Of a stretch of DNA of 64,000 bases, positions 26,035 to 34,404 are shown piece after piece. Every line of letters begins with the position of its first letter. Position 1 is the stretch's first letter. The position numbers were made by a program, and so were the translations under genes. The notes under the pieces were generated by a model. It saw nothing but the letters and a program-made list of their open reading frames with translations, searched no databases and was not told the DNA's origin. Source of the DNA: CAVZTX01 sp963778375 (GTDB taxonomy: Bacteria > Chloroflexota > Ktedonobacteria > Ktedonobacterales > Ktedonobacteraceae); the NCBI GenBank assembly GCA_963778375.1, contig CAVZTX010000034.1:1-64000 (forward strand), given 5' to 3'.

Positions 26035-26059
26035 CGCTATCCCTTCGAAGTGCTAAAAT
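26031..26059 (+). promoter_or_regulatory. Sigma-70 promoter of the Rrf2/suf region
   Basis: TTGACG (26031-26036), 17 nt, TAAAAT (26054-26059), ahead of the Rrf2-type regulator. The -35 overlaps the end of the methyltransferase gene. Confidence 0.6.
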
Positions 26060-26076
26060 ATATCCTAGTGAATAGG

Positions 26077-26099
26077 TCGGATTAATTTATCTTGTCCGA
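26077..26099. promoter_or_regulatory. Candidate operator downstream of the suf promoter
   Basis: Inverted arms TCGGA (26077-26081) and TCCGA (26095-26099) flank an AT-rich centre just past the expected transcription start. The position suits autoregulation by the Rrf2 protein. Short arms make this weak. Confidence 0.3.
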
Positions 26100-26151
26100 A
26101 TTCAGGCAACGTGCAACGCTTACTAACTATTCGGTGAGAGAGGAGCAGGCC

Positions 26152-26673
26152 ATGTGGTTACAAGTATCTACAAAAGGCGAATATGGTGTACGGATCATGG
26201 TCGATCTCGCTCGCCACTATAGTGAACGACCCCGCTCGCTCAGTGATATTGCCCAGGCGGAGATGCTGCCGTTGGCATACCTTGAGCAACTGGCAAAACT
26301 GCTGCGCGAAGCGGACCCGCCGCTGATTACTAGCACACGCGGTGCACATGGCGGCTATAAACTGAGCCGGAATCCGTCAGAAATCACAATGGGTGAAATC
26401 CTGCGCGTCCTGGAAGGCCCAATTGCTCCCATGATCTGCGCGACAGAGGGCGAAATGACGCAAATCTGCGGCTTTCTCGATTCTTGCCGGATCAAACTTC
26501 TCTGGGCGAAAGTACGTGACGCTGTAGCTCATACAATCGATACTATGTCACTAGCTGACTTGATGGGTGACGCTGAATCCGAGCAGGAATCTCTCAGCGG
26601 AGTAAATCGTGCGTCAACCGGGCAATTCATTGCTCTCTCAGATATTCGCGTGGCAAATTCAGCCACGAATTAA
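26152..26673 (+). CDS. Rrf2-family Fe-S-sensing transcription regulator (IscR/SufR-like)
   Basis: A 173-residue winged-helix regulator. The DNA-binding part shows VSTKGEYGVRIMVDLA at residues 5-20, LSDIAQAEMLPLAYLEQLAKLL and TRGAHGGYKLSRNPSEIT. Three cysteines (ICA, ICG, SCR; spacing C-x8-C-x6-C, near residues 99-116) match the cluster-ligand region of IscR. ATG 26152 follows GAGAGGAGCAGGCC; a longer frame to 26092 lacks a start site. It precedes sufC by 131 nt and likely represses or tunes the suf genes by cluster status. The gap holds a partial short repeat near 26730. Confidence 0.88.
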   Translation: MWLQVSTKGEYGVRIMVDLARHYSERPRSLSDIAQAEMLPLAYLEQLAKLLREADPPLITSTRGAHGGYKLSRNPSEITMGEILRVLEGPIAPMICATEGEMTQICGFLDSCRIKLLWAKVRDAVAHTIDTMSLADLMGDAESEQESLSGVNRASTGQFIALSDIRVANSATN

Positions 26674-26804
26674 GGACTATAATTCATCTCGCCGAATATA
26701 GGGCATCAGATTTTTTATCCTTCGCCAGAGCAGGCACAAGGTACTGCCCCTACAGGATGACAGCCTAAAGTGGGATGAACATTTAAGGAGGACATGTTCT
26801 AATA

Positions 26805-27629
26805 ATGGGATCAGAACTGATTATCAAAAACCTTCATGCAAATATCGAAGGAAAACCGATCCTGCGTGGCGTTAACCTCGTTGTTAATCAAGGCGAAGTC
26901 CACGCGTTGATGGGACCCAATGGCTCCGGTAAAAGCACACTTGCAAATGTCATCATGGGCAACCCAAAATATGAAGTGACCGACGGTGAAATCTGGTTTA
27001 AGGGCGAAAATATTCTCGAATATTCACCGGACCGCCGCGCACGCATGCGCCTTTTCCTCGCTTTCCAGTATCCTATGTCCATCCCTGGCGTGAGTGTGGC
27101 AAACTTCCTGCGCCGTTCGCTGGAAGCCGTGCGCGAGGGCAATAAACCTCTAGAGGAAGGCGAGAATCCGACAGGTAAGGCAACCAAGCGCAGGAGCATT
27201 CCCCCAGGTGAGTTTCGCAAGCTGCTGCAAGAGAAGATGCGTCTGCTGCGCGTAGACAACAGCTTCATCAACCGCTCCATCAATGACGGCTTCTCGGGTG
27301 GTGAGAAGAAACGCGCCGAGATTCTCCAGATGGCGCTGCTTGAGCCGGAAATCGCCTTGATGGATGAGACCGACTCCGGCCTTGATATCGATGCGCTGAG
27401 GATCGTGTCCGATAGCGTGAACGCGTTGAGAGGGCCAAACGTGGGCATCCTGCTCATCACTCACTACCAGCGCATGCTGAACTACATCGTTCCTGACTAC
27501 GTGCATGTGATGTTCGATGGCCGCATCGTTAAATCTGGCGGCAAAGAGCTAGCCTTCGAACTCGAAGAAAAGGGCTACGAATGGCTCAAACCCGTCGATG
27601 AAGAGAACGAGGTGGGCGTCAATGGTTAA
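26805..27629 (+). CDS. sufC: Fe-S cluster assembly ATPase SufC
   Basis: The ABC-type ATPase of the SufBCD scaffold. Walker A GPNGSGKST near residues 37-45, signature SGGEKKRAEILQ near 165, Walker B plus the SufC-specific DETDSGLDIDALR near 187-199, and H-loop ITHYQRML. 274 residues; the segment EEGENPTGKATKRRSIPPG (~115-133) is an insert relative to shorter SufC proteins. Its end overlaps the sufD start by 8 nt. Confidence 0.96.
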   Translation: MGSELIIKNLHANIEGKPILRGVNLVVNQGEVHALMGPNGSGKSTLANVIMGNPKYEVTDGEIWFKGENILEYSPDRRARMRLFLAFQYPMSIPGVSVANFLRRSLEAVREGNKPLEEGENPTGKATKRRSIPPGEFRKLLQEKMRLLRVDNSFINRSINDGFSGGEKKRAEILQMALLEPEIALMDETDSGLDIDALRIVSDSVNALRGPNVGILLITHYQRMLNYIVPDYVHVMFDGRIVKSGGKELAFELEEKGYEWLKPVDEENEVGVNG

Positions 27630-29163
27630 TACGCTAGCAGGCAAGCTCACTCGTGACGCGGTGGAGGAACTCTCGCGTCAGAAGGGTGAGCCCGAGTGGA
27701 TGCTGCGAAAGCGTCTGCAGGCCTGGGAGATCTACGAGAATATGCCGACCCCACTCGGTCGTCGTGGCGACCTGGGTACACTCCGCACCTTCTCGAATTT
27801 CAAGTTCCAACAACTCAATCCCTACGTTCCATCCAACGCCAATGGTTCATTATCAACTCCCATCGAACAGTCCCCGTACCATAGTAGGGGCGGGGCTGGT
27901 CCCCGCCCTGGGGTGGATGCGCGGGCGGGCCTGGTGGATGCTCATGCGGGCCTGGTGGATGCTCATGCGGGCCTGGTGGATGCGCAGGCTGGCCTAATCG
28001 TGCAGCGCAATGCCTCGGTTGTACGCACCGAACTGGATGAGGATTTGAAGAGCCAGGGCGTTATTCTGACCGATCTTGACACTGCCGTGCGTGATTATCC
28101 TGAATTGGTACAACAGTACTTCATGACATCCTGCGTACCAGTGGACAGCAACAAATATACCGCCCTGCATGCGGCCTTCTGGAGCGGTGGTGTCTTCCTC
28201 TACATTCCTAAAGGTATCGAGATTGAAGATCCCATCCTGGCGGAGCTCTGGATTGATGTACCTGTGTCGGCTACTTTTGCTCATACGCTGATTATTGCGG
28301 ACGAGCAGAGCAGTGTACGCTTTGTAGAAGAGCTGAATTCGGACTTCGAGGGTGAGGAAGCCTCATTACTTGATGGCGTCACTGAAGTTTATGCCAAGAA
28401 TGCAGCTCACGTTGAGTTTAGCAGCATGCAAGACCTGGGCCTGAACGTCTGGAATATTACGAATAAGAATGCCGTCCACGAAAAGGATGGCAGCACCACC
28501 TGGGTTTTGGCCGACCTGGGTAGTAAGGTAATGCTTTCTAACATTGGTGCGGGTTTGAGTGGCAATGGGAGTGCCGCTGAACTGGTGGGAGTCTTCTTCA
28601 CGGACCATGATCAGCGCTATTCCATCAACACCCTCTCGGATCATGCTGCCCTCTCAACTAATGCTGAGACGCTGGTGAAGGGTGTGCTCACCGATGAGTC
28701 ACGTGTGGAGTTTATAGGTATGATTCGTGTGCAGCCCGGGGCGCAGCAGACAGCATCCTTCCTCTCGGATCACACGCTGTTGCTAAGCCAGAAGTGCCGT
28801 GCGGAGTCGATTCCAAGCCTGGAGATTGGTGCCAACGAAGTGAGTGCAAGCCATGGTGCTACTACAGGCAAGATTGATGAAGAGCAACTCTTCTACCTGA
28901 TGGTGCGCGGCATTCCTCGTGAGGAGGCAGAGCGAATTATCGTGCAGGGCTTCTTTGAGCCTGTACTGCAGCGTATCCCACTGGAGAATCTGCGCACACG
29001 CCTGCGCCGCAGTATCGTACGCCGTATGAGCGGAAGCTACCAGACCGAGGCTGACACCTGGGTCGATGCCCAGGAACGCTGGGAGGTTGAAGGCGTCGAT
29101 GAGTACGCTGTACAACTGAGCGGCAATCCCACAGATGAAGAGATTCAGTTGACGGAATATTAA
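27622..29163 (+). CDS. sufD: Fe-S cluster assembly protein SufD, with a repeat-derived insertion
   Basis: A scaffold subunit partnering SufC. The 513-residue protein starts at ATG 27622 (GAGGTGGGCGTC upstream; 8-nt overlap with sufC). The core shows EPEWMLRKRLQAWEIYENMP, the beta-helix region, and SHGATTGKIDEEQLFYLMVRG. The SHGAT motif with His is the SufD form; SufB has HEAT. Residues ~84-125 are foreign-looking: SPYHSRGGAGPRPG from a dispersed repeat, then four copies of a seven-residue VDAHAGL unit. No sufB is adjacent. Confidence 0.88.
   Translation: MVNTLAGKLTRDAVEELSRQKGEPEWMLRKRLQAWEIYENMPTPLGRRGDLGTLRTFSNFKFQQLNPYVPSNANGSLSTPIEQSPYHSRGGAGPRPGVDARAGLVDAHAGLVDAHAGLVDAQAGLIVQRNASVVRTELDEDLKSQGVILTDLDTAVRDYPELVQQYFMTSCVPVDSNKYTALHAAFWSGGVFLYIPKGIEIEDPILAELWIDVPVSATFAHTLIIADEQSSVRFVEELNSDFEGEEASLLDGVTEVYAKNAAHVEFSSMQDLGLNVWNITNKNAVHEKDGSTTWVLADLGSKVMLSNIGAGLSGNGSAAELVGVFFTDHDQRYSINTLSDHAALSTNAETLVKGVLTDESRVEFIGMIRVQPGAQQTASFLSDHTLLLSQKCRAESIPSLEIGANEVSASHGATTGKIDEEQLFYLMVRGIPREEAERIIVQGFFEPVLQRIPLENLRTRLRRSIVRRMSGSYQTEADTWVDAQERWEVEGVDEYAVQLSGNPTDEEIQLTEY
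27879..27996. repeat. Dispersed palindromic repeat plus 4 x 21-bp tandem repeat inside sufD
   Basis: A 32-bp unit CCATAGTAGGGGCGGGGC...GCCCTG (27879-27910) is identical to units at 29191 and 29339. It is followed by four 21-bp units starting GTGGATGC (27913, 27934, 27955, 27976). All keep the sufD frame. Confidence 0.9.
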
Positions 29164-29190
29164 TATAGCAACCACGGCAGGCAGAGCCGT

Positions 29191-29222
29191 CCATAGTAGG
29201 GGCGGGGCTGGTCCCCGCCCTG
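29191..29222. repeat. Dispersed 32-bp palindromic repeat, intergenic copy
   Basis: Identical to 27879-27910, in the sufD-sufS gap. GGGCGGGG...CCCCGCCC forms its hairpin. A partial second GGGTCCCCGCCCTG follows at 29230. Confidence 0.85.
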
Positions 29223-29277
29223 TCTGTCCCGGGTCCCCGCCCTGCAGCAATAGCTCTATTGAAGAAATCAGGTAAGT

Positions 29278-30627
29278 ATGCTAACTTCCGATGAAGTACC
29301 GGCAACAACGGTGCAAAACACAACAGCCACCAGCCCGTCCATAGTAGGGGCGGGGCTGGTCCCCGCCCTGGAAATCAATAATCCTACTCTGGAAATTGGT
29401 CATCGCACCGTCGCGGAAATTCGCAAGGACTTTCCTATCCTGTCACGCCAGGTACATGGGAAACCGCTGGTCTATCTTGACAGCACGGCAAGTTCACAGA
29501 AACCTCGTGCTGTCATTGATGCTATGAGTAGCTATTACGAGACGACGCATGCCAATGTTCATCGTGGGGTCTACGAGCTGAGCGAAGAGGCGACGGCAAA
29601 GATGGAAAAGGCGCGTGTGAAGGTTGCCCGTTTCATTAATGCTCGCCAGAGCAAACAGGTCATTTTCACGCGCAATACCACCGAGAGCATTAACCTCGTT
29701 GCTTATAGTTGGGGCTATGCGAACATCCAAGCGGGCGATCTGATTGTGCTAACCGAGATGGAGCATCACAGCAATCTTGTGCCCTGGCAGTTGCTTGCCC
29801 AGCGCACAAATGCTCGCCTTGAGTTTGTACCTGTCACCGACGATGGCTTGCTGCGATTAGATGTGTATGAAGAACTACTGCGGCAGGAGCCAAAGCTAGT
29901 TGCCTTCACGCATATGTCCAATGTATTAGGGACGATCAATCCTGTGCAACAGATGATCGCGCAGGCGCATGATGCGGGCGCAACTGCCTTGATCGACGCA
30001 GCACAGAGTGTTCCCCATCTACTGGTTGACGTTCAGGCGCTTGACGCTGATTTTGTCTGTTTTAGCGGTCATAAGATGCTTGGACCTACGGGCATCGGCG
30101 TGTTGTATGGCAAGCGAGATATTTTGGAAGCTATGCCTCCTTTTATGGGGGGCGGCGATATGATTCGCACGGTTGGATTGCGCCAATCGACGTGGAATGA
30201 TCTTCCGTGGAAGTTCGAGGCTGGCACGCCTGCTATTGCGGAGGCGATTGGCCTGGGTGCAGCGGTTGATTACCTGAACGCGATTGGGATGCAGAATGTT
30301 TTGCGACACGAGCAGGAGCTTACGCACTATGCGATGGAACGGTTGCAAAGCGTGCCGGGGTTGACTATGTATGGGCCAAATGCTGAGCAACGAGGCGGTG
30401 TGGTATCTTTTACGCTGGGTGATATTCATCCACATGATCTGGCTTCCATTCTGGATCAGCAAGTGGGTGTTGCGATTCGTGCCGGACACCATTGCGCGCA
30501 GCCGCTGATGGAGCGTTTTGGATTGGCCGCAACGGCACGCGCCAGCTTCTACGTATATACATTACCAGAAGAGATCGAGGTGCTGGTGCAGGGATTGCAC
30601 AAAGCACAGCAAATTTTTAAACTGTAG
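29278..30627 (+). CDS. sufS: Cysteine desulfurase SufS
   Basis: A PLP enzyme giving sulfur to SufU. 449 residues; the conserved part starts near residue 43 (EIRKDFPILSRQVHGKPLVYLD). The PLP-binding Lys lies in FSGHKMLGPTGIG, and the active Cys in RAGHHCAQPLM near the end. ATG 29278 follows AGGTAAGT. The ~42-residue N-terminal extension contains SPSIVGAGLVPALE, a translation of the same 32-bp repeat as in sufD but in another frame. A later start (no clear one before residue 43) is possible. Confidence 0.93.
   Translation: MLTSDEVPATTVQNTTATSPSIVGAGLVPALEINNPTLEIGHRTVAEIRKDFPILSRQVHGKPLVYLDSTASSQKPRAVIDAMSSYYETTHANVHRGVYELSEEATAKMEKARVKVARFINARQSKQVIFTRNTTESINLVAYSWGYANIQAGDLIVLTEMEHHSNLVPWQLLAQRTNARLEFVPVTDDGLLRLDVYEELLRQEPKLVAFTHMSNVLGTINPVQQMIAQAHDAGATALIDAAQSVPHLLVDVQALDADFVCFSGHKMLGPTGIGVLYGKRDILEAMPPFMGGGDMIRTVGLRQSTWNDLPWKFEAGTPAIAEAIGLGAAVDYLNAIGMQNVLRHEQELTHYAMERLQSVPGLTMYGPNAEQRGGVVSFTLGDIHPHDLASILDQQVGVAIRAGHHCAQPLMERFGLAATARASFYVYTLPEEIEVLVQGLHKAQQIFKL
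29339..29370. repeat. Dispersed 32-bp palindromic repeat inside sufS
   Basis: The third identical copy within 1.5 kb, read in frame as IVGAGLVPAL in the N-terminal extension of SufS. Confidence 0.9.
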
Positions 30628-30638
30628 GGGCAAATCCC

Positions 30639-31034
30639 ATGGCAATGGACTATCGAGAATACATACTGGATCATTATCGAAATCCGCGCAACTATGGTAA
30701 GTTAGAGCATCCTGAGGCGCATGCAGAAGATTCAAATCCTCTGTGTGGAGATCAACTCGCAATTGATCTTCATATTGAAGGAGATCAGGTAAAGGAGGTG
30801 CGTTTTCGTGGACGGGGATGCGCTATCAGCCAGGCAGCGGCTTCCATGCTTTCTGAGATGATCGAGGGTAAATCTGTGGAAGAGGTGGTTCAGTTGGGCA
30901 AGGATGATGTGCTGGACGCGCTTGGTATCGCTATCAGTCCGGCTCGCACAAAATGTGCATTTCTTTCCCTGCGTGTGCTGCATCGAAGTTTGGCACTGGC
31001 TGGACTGGAAAAACCGCCAGATGACGATGTGTAG
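30639..31034 (+). CDS. sufU: SufU-type Fe-S assembly/sulfur-transfer protein
   Basis: A 131-residue IscU-fold protein that takes sulfur from SufS, as in Firmicutes and Chloroflexota. It has DHYRNPRNYGKLE at the start, and the zinc/sulfur Cys in NPLCGD, GRGCAISQAA and RTKCAF. It lies 11 nt after sufS and 12 nt before the Rieske gene. Confidence 0.94.
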   Translation: MAMDYREYILDHYRNPRNYGKLEHPEAHAEDSNPLCGDQLAIDLHIEGDQVKEVRFRGRGCAISQAAASMLSEMIEGKSVEEVVQLGKDDVLDALGIAISPARTKCAFLSLRVLHRSLALAGLEKPPDDDV

Positions 31035-31046
31035 GGTGGCATTTCA

Positions 31047-31364
31047 ATGACTAATTTTATAAAAGTTGCGCAACAGAGTGATTTAGAAGAGGGCGAACTT
31101 TTGCCGTTAGAGGTAGACGGCGAACCGGTCTGCCTGGCGAAGGTGGAAGGGGCTGTCTATGCTTTTACCGATGATTGCACGCATATTGGGGGGCCGCTCA
31201 ACGAAGGTGAGCTTGATGGTGGGGTGCTGACCTGTCCCTGGCACGGTGCGCAGTTCGATGTTCGCACGGGCAAGGTGCTACGTGGTCCCGCCCGCCAGGA
31301 TATTCAGACCTATCCTGTACGTATAGATGGTATGTCAATTTTGATCAGTCTTCCTGACGAATAG
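31047..31364 (+). CDS. Rieske [2Fe-2S] ferredoxin-like protein
   Basis: A 105-residue soluble Rieske protein of the NirD/BphF type. Cluster ligands appear in CTHIGGPL and CPWHGAQFD (C-x-H and C-x2-H). It closes the suf operon; such proteins often follow sufU, possibly supplying electrons, though its role is not settled. No redox partner is adjacent. Confidence 0.92.
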   Translation: MTNFIKVAQQSDLEEGELLPLEVDGEPVCLAKVEGAVYAFTDDCTHIGGPLNEGELDGGVLTCPWHGAQFDVRTGKVLRGPARQDIQTYPVRIDGMSILISLPDE

Positions 31365-31445
31365 ATACCTGCCTCTTGATATTTGTTCTAAAAGTCTCTA
31401 CAATGGCGAACCAGGAACAATATCGTTAGAGGAGATATAACACAT

Positions 31446-32045
31446 ATGGAGGGTAGATCGCATCTACTGGTTGGCCTGACTGCTGCTGTAGTGCTCGATA
31501 GCGCGGTGCATTTGACGGGCGACCCGTTAACTATGGCCAAGGTTGTACCCCTGACGCTGATCGTGAAGAAGGCTGTCTATTATGGAATGGTGGGATTTGG
31601 TTCGCTTTTGCCTGATATCGATAACGCGCATAGCACCTTGGGGCACAAACTTGGCTGGTTCAGTAAAGGAATTCAGCATATTGCGGGTCATCGTACCCTC
31701 TTTCATAGCCTGCTGGGTTTAGCAATTGGCTCGCTGCTGGCGATTGGTTTGGAGCAGTTAGTAAGCTTTCTGTTAGCATCGCATGGATTTATTGTTCCCG
31801 CGCAGTTTGTGCGAGGTTCGCACCTGGTCTTTTTTGCTGTATTATTTGGTTGTATCATGCATATTGCGGCGGATGGACTGACAGAGGGTGGTGTTCCGTT
31901 ACTCTGGCCGAACCACAAACGTTTCGGCTTTCCGCCGAGTCCGCGTCTACGTTTTCGCACAGGTAGCTGGCGAGAGTTCTTAATCGTCTGGACATTTATG
32001 ATTGTGGTAGGTGTCTGTATCTTCCAATCGATCATTACGGTTTGA
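31446..32045 (+). CDS. YdjM/DUF457-family membrane protein (predicted metal-dependent hydrolase)
   Basis: A 199-residue membrane protein with family marks: MEGRSHLLVGLTAA at the start, GSLLPDIDNAHSTLG near 58-72, and GHRTLFHSLLG near 82-92. The His and Asp residues are the presumed metal ligands. Four hydrophobic segments. Its stop codon lies inside one of two 13-bp duplicated stretches that flank a short repeat. Confidence 0.85.
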   Translation: MEGRSHLLVGLTAAVVLDSAVHLTGDPLTMAKVVPLTLIVKKAVYYGMVGFGSLLPDIDNAHSTLGHKLGWFSKGIQHIAGHRTLFHSLLGLAIGSLLAIGLEQLVSFLLASHGFIVPAQFVRGSHLVFFAVLFGCIMHIAADGLTEGGVPLLWPNHKRFGFPPSPRLRFRTGSWREFLIVWTFMIVVGVCIFQSIITV

Positions 32046-32097
32046 ACCAGATCCTTCGCTTCGCTCAGGATGACAGTGGTTATGATTACGGTTTGAA
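32034..32097. repeat. Short repeat flanked by a 13-bp direct duplication
   Basis: ATTACGGTTTGAA occurs at 32034-32046 and again at 32085-32097. Between lies the dispersed unit GATCCTTCGCTTCGCTCAGG (32050-32069) with TGACAGTGG. The first duplicate contains the stop of the DUF457 gene. Confidence 0.85.
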
Positions 32098-32101
32098 GGC
32101 T

Positions 32102-34054
32102 ATGAAACGGTTTGATGCGCGTATCCAACAATGGGCAGGAAATTCGGGAAACTTCTTGGCATGGGGTTTGCTCGTGCTATTTATGCTTGCATATGCCCTT
32201 GAGATGAGCCATCAAGCTGTCCTGCGTTACGATACGTTCAAAGCAACCGCTTTTGATCTTGGCAATATGGATCAGGTGCTGTGGAATACGCTGCATGGTC
32301 GCTGGTTTCAATTTACGAACCAGGCCATTGACTGGTATGGTCCGCCAACACGTCTTGCTGTGCATTTTGAGCCAATCATTGTACCGCTTTCCTTGATCTA
32401 TGCCTTTGGGGCTGATCCACGCATACTGCTCGTTTTCCAGACGCTGGCATTGGTAGCGGGAGCATTGCCCGTCTTCCTGCTGACACGCAAGTACCTGCCA
32501 CAGTGGCCTGTGTTCGCGGCAATTATGGTGTTTGCTTATTTACTTTCGCCTGCGCTGCTGGGCCTGAATATTTTTGACTTCCATCCTGTCAGTCTGGCAA
32601 CGCCGTTGCTGCTGTATGCTATACTTGCGCTCGAATACAAGCGCTATGTCTGGTTTATTCTAGCGTGTATCCTCGCGGGGGCATGTAAAGAGGATATTCC
32701 GCTGGCACTTGCCATGTTAGGCATTCTAGTGATCTGGAAGTACAAACAGCGCCGATTGGGTTTCATGCTCTTCTTTGGCGGTCTGCTCTGGAGCTTTCTG
32801 GCCTTTGCCGTGATTATTCCACATTTCTACCCAGGCGCGCAGAGTAACAATTTCTGGTATCGTTACGAGTCGCTAGGAAATTCGCCGGGGGCGGCAATCG
32901 CAAATCTTTTTCTCCATCCCTGGCTCTTTTTCGCGACATTTATTACGATGGATCGGGTGTACTATCTCGCCGGGCTTCTACGTAGCACCGGCTTTCTGCC
33001 TTTGCTTGCTCCTGAATGGTTATTGCCTGCTTTACCGAGCCTGGCGGTTAATCTGCTGAGCACGGATCCTTTTACCTATAGCGGTGTCTATCACTACAAT
33101 GCGGCCATTATTCCGTTTGTGATGCTGGCTGCAATTCACGGGACACGACGCTTGATGCTGATTTGGTATGACTGGCGCGGAGAAGATGAACTTGAGGAAG
33201 AGAGAGTGAGTATTGGACAGAATCATGGTGCGGGAAGTCTTCTCGGCGATGGCGCGAGCCGGGACGGTAGCGAAAGCGAGGATGACCGGGATGGAAGCCA
33301 GCGCACGCGCGTGAGCCGGGACGCCGGAGGTGTGGGCCAGGGCGACTATAAGAACCAGGGCGACCGCAAGGGTCGCCCCTACGGTAGACGGAATGAGAGT
33401 GCTGAAAGGAGTATGGGAGGGATTGGGATTACTCGCGCCCTGGAAAGTTCTGCCGCATCACACAGGGCCGCTGCACAGGGTACAATAAGCTTAAATGGGC
33501 CTTTCGTATGGGTTGCACTATTCAAACACATGGGTGTTTCGATTTGGGGGCATGTGTACCGTTGTACGTTTCCTGTATGGAGGCAGGTGCAATGGCGTCG
33601 TTTCAGTGAGCGGTTCGTACCGCTTGCCAGGAAGATTTCGATCGGACGTTTGCAGTGGGTGATGCTGAGTTGGATTGTGGCAATGGCGCTGGTCAATTTC
33701 TTGATGGCGGCTACCCTGCTGAGTGGTTTCTGGGCCGATCATGCACCGGGCAGCCATGAACAGCATATCCAGCAGTTACTGGCGATGATTCCAGCAGATG
33801 CTTCGGTCTCGGCGGGTGAAACCCTTAATCCTCATTTGAGTGAGCGTCAACTTTTAGCGGTATTTCCGTCAGTGTGTTTGGATTCCCATTGCAATCAAAC
33901 GGTGCAATACGTTATCGTTGATCTCAACAGTGTTTATCCTGAAGATCAAGTCTCGACCACCAGTAAAATCAATCAACTGGTTTCTTCAGGGCAGTTCCGC
34001 GTGTTAGCACGCGCTGAAGGGGTTGTTCTTTTGATTGCCAGGCAACATCGCTGA
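32102..34054 (+). CDS. DUF2079-family polytopic membrane protein
   Basis: A ~650-residue membrane protein. The N-terminal half shows the family run YDTFKATAFDLGNMDQVLWNTLHG followed by about ten hydrophobic helices; the C-terminal part has one more span and an extracytoplasmic globular end. A ~150-residue polar segment (residues ~360-510) interrupts it and includes NQGDRKGRPYGRR, encoded by a dispersed palindrome. ATG 32102 is preferred; the frame extends to TTG 32042, but that part is only the inserted repeat. Function unknown; a glycosyltransferase-like fold has been suggested for relatives. Confidence 0.85.
   Translation: MKRFDARIQQWAGNSGNFLAWGLLVLFMLAYALEMSHQAVLRYDTFKATAFDLGNMDQVLWNTLHGRWFQFTNQAIDWYGPPTRLAVHFEPIIVPLSLIYAFGADPRILLVFQTLALVAGALPVFLLTRKYLPQWPVFAAIMVFAYLLSPALLGLNIFDFHPVSLATPLLLYAILALEYKRYVWFILACILAGACKEDIPLALAMLGILVIWKYKQRRLGFMLFFGGLLWSFLAFAVIIPHFYPGAQSNNFWYRYESLGNSPGAAIANLFLHPWLFFATFITMDRVYYLAGLLRSTGFLPLLAPEWLLPALPSLAVNLLSTDPFTYSGVYHYNAAIIPFVMLAAIHGTRRLMLIWYDWRGEDELEEERVSIGQNHGAGSLLGDGASRDGSESEDDRDGSQRTRVSRDAGGVGQGDYKNQGDRKGRPYGRRNESAERSMGGIGITRALESSAASHRAAAQGTISLNGPFVWVALFKHMGVSIWGHVYRCTFPVWRQVQWRRFSERFVPLARKISIGRLQWVMLSWIVAMALVNFLMAATLLSGFWADHAPGSHEQHIQQLLAMIPADASVSAGETLNPHLSERQLLAVFPSVCLDSHCNQTVQYVIVDLNSVYPEDQVSTTSKINQLVSSGQFRVLARAEGVVLLIARQHR
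33358..33378. repeat. Short palindromic repeat inside the DUF2079 gene
   Basis: GGGCGACC-GCAA-GGGTCGCCC followed by CTACGG. Same family as the copies at 9211, 10026 and 34988; read in frame as GDRKGRPYG. Confidence 0.85.
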
Positions 34055-34253
34055 CAACCGATGCTCAGGGAGGGCGTTGCTCCTATCTGCTATGTAGGCG
34101 GGTAATGTAGCAGTGGGTCTTAAGATAGCGCCTGTAGCATCTCGGTTGAGATTCATGCTATAATGGTATTGATGAGGAAGTGGTTTGCTCAGTTGGACGC
34201 GTAGGGGCGACCGCAACTCTCCAACGCGACGCACAATGTCGTTGGCGCATGCC

Positions 34254-34364
34254 CTATCAATAGCTTGCATCGAGGGTAAAATTGAGAGAGAATGACTTTG
34301 GTCAGGCATTCTTGCATATTCCGATTGCTATCAATAGCTTGCATCGAGGGTAAAATTGAGAGAG
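34254..34364. repeat. Two identical 37-bp direct repeats separated by 37 bp
   Basis: The unit beginning CTATCAATAGCTTGCATCG and ending AAAATTGAGAGAG occurs at 34254-34290 and 34328-34364. The separating 37 bp is unique. The remaining 34055-34404 region has a partial GTAGGGGCGACCGCAA repeat (34201) and no gene. No cas gene is in the window. Confidence 0.85.
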
Positions 34365-34404
34365 GGCCGATCAATCAGGCCCCTATATCATGGAGGAGAG
34401 CGAC

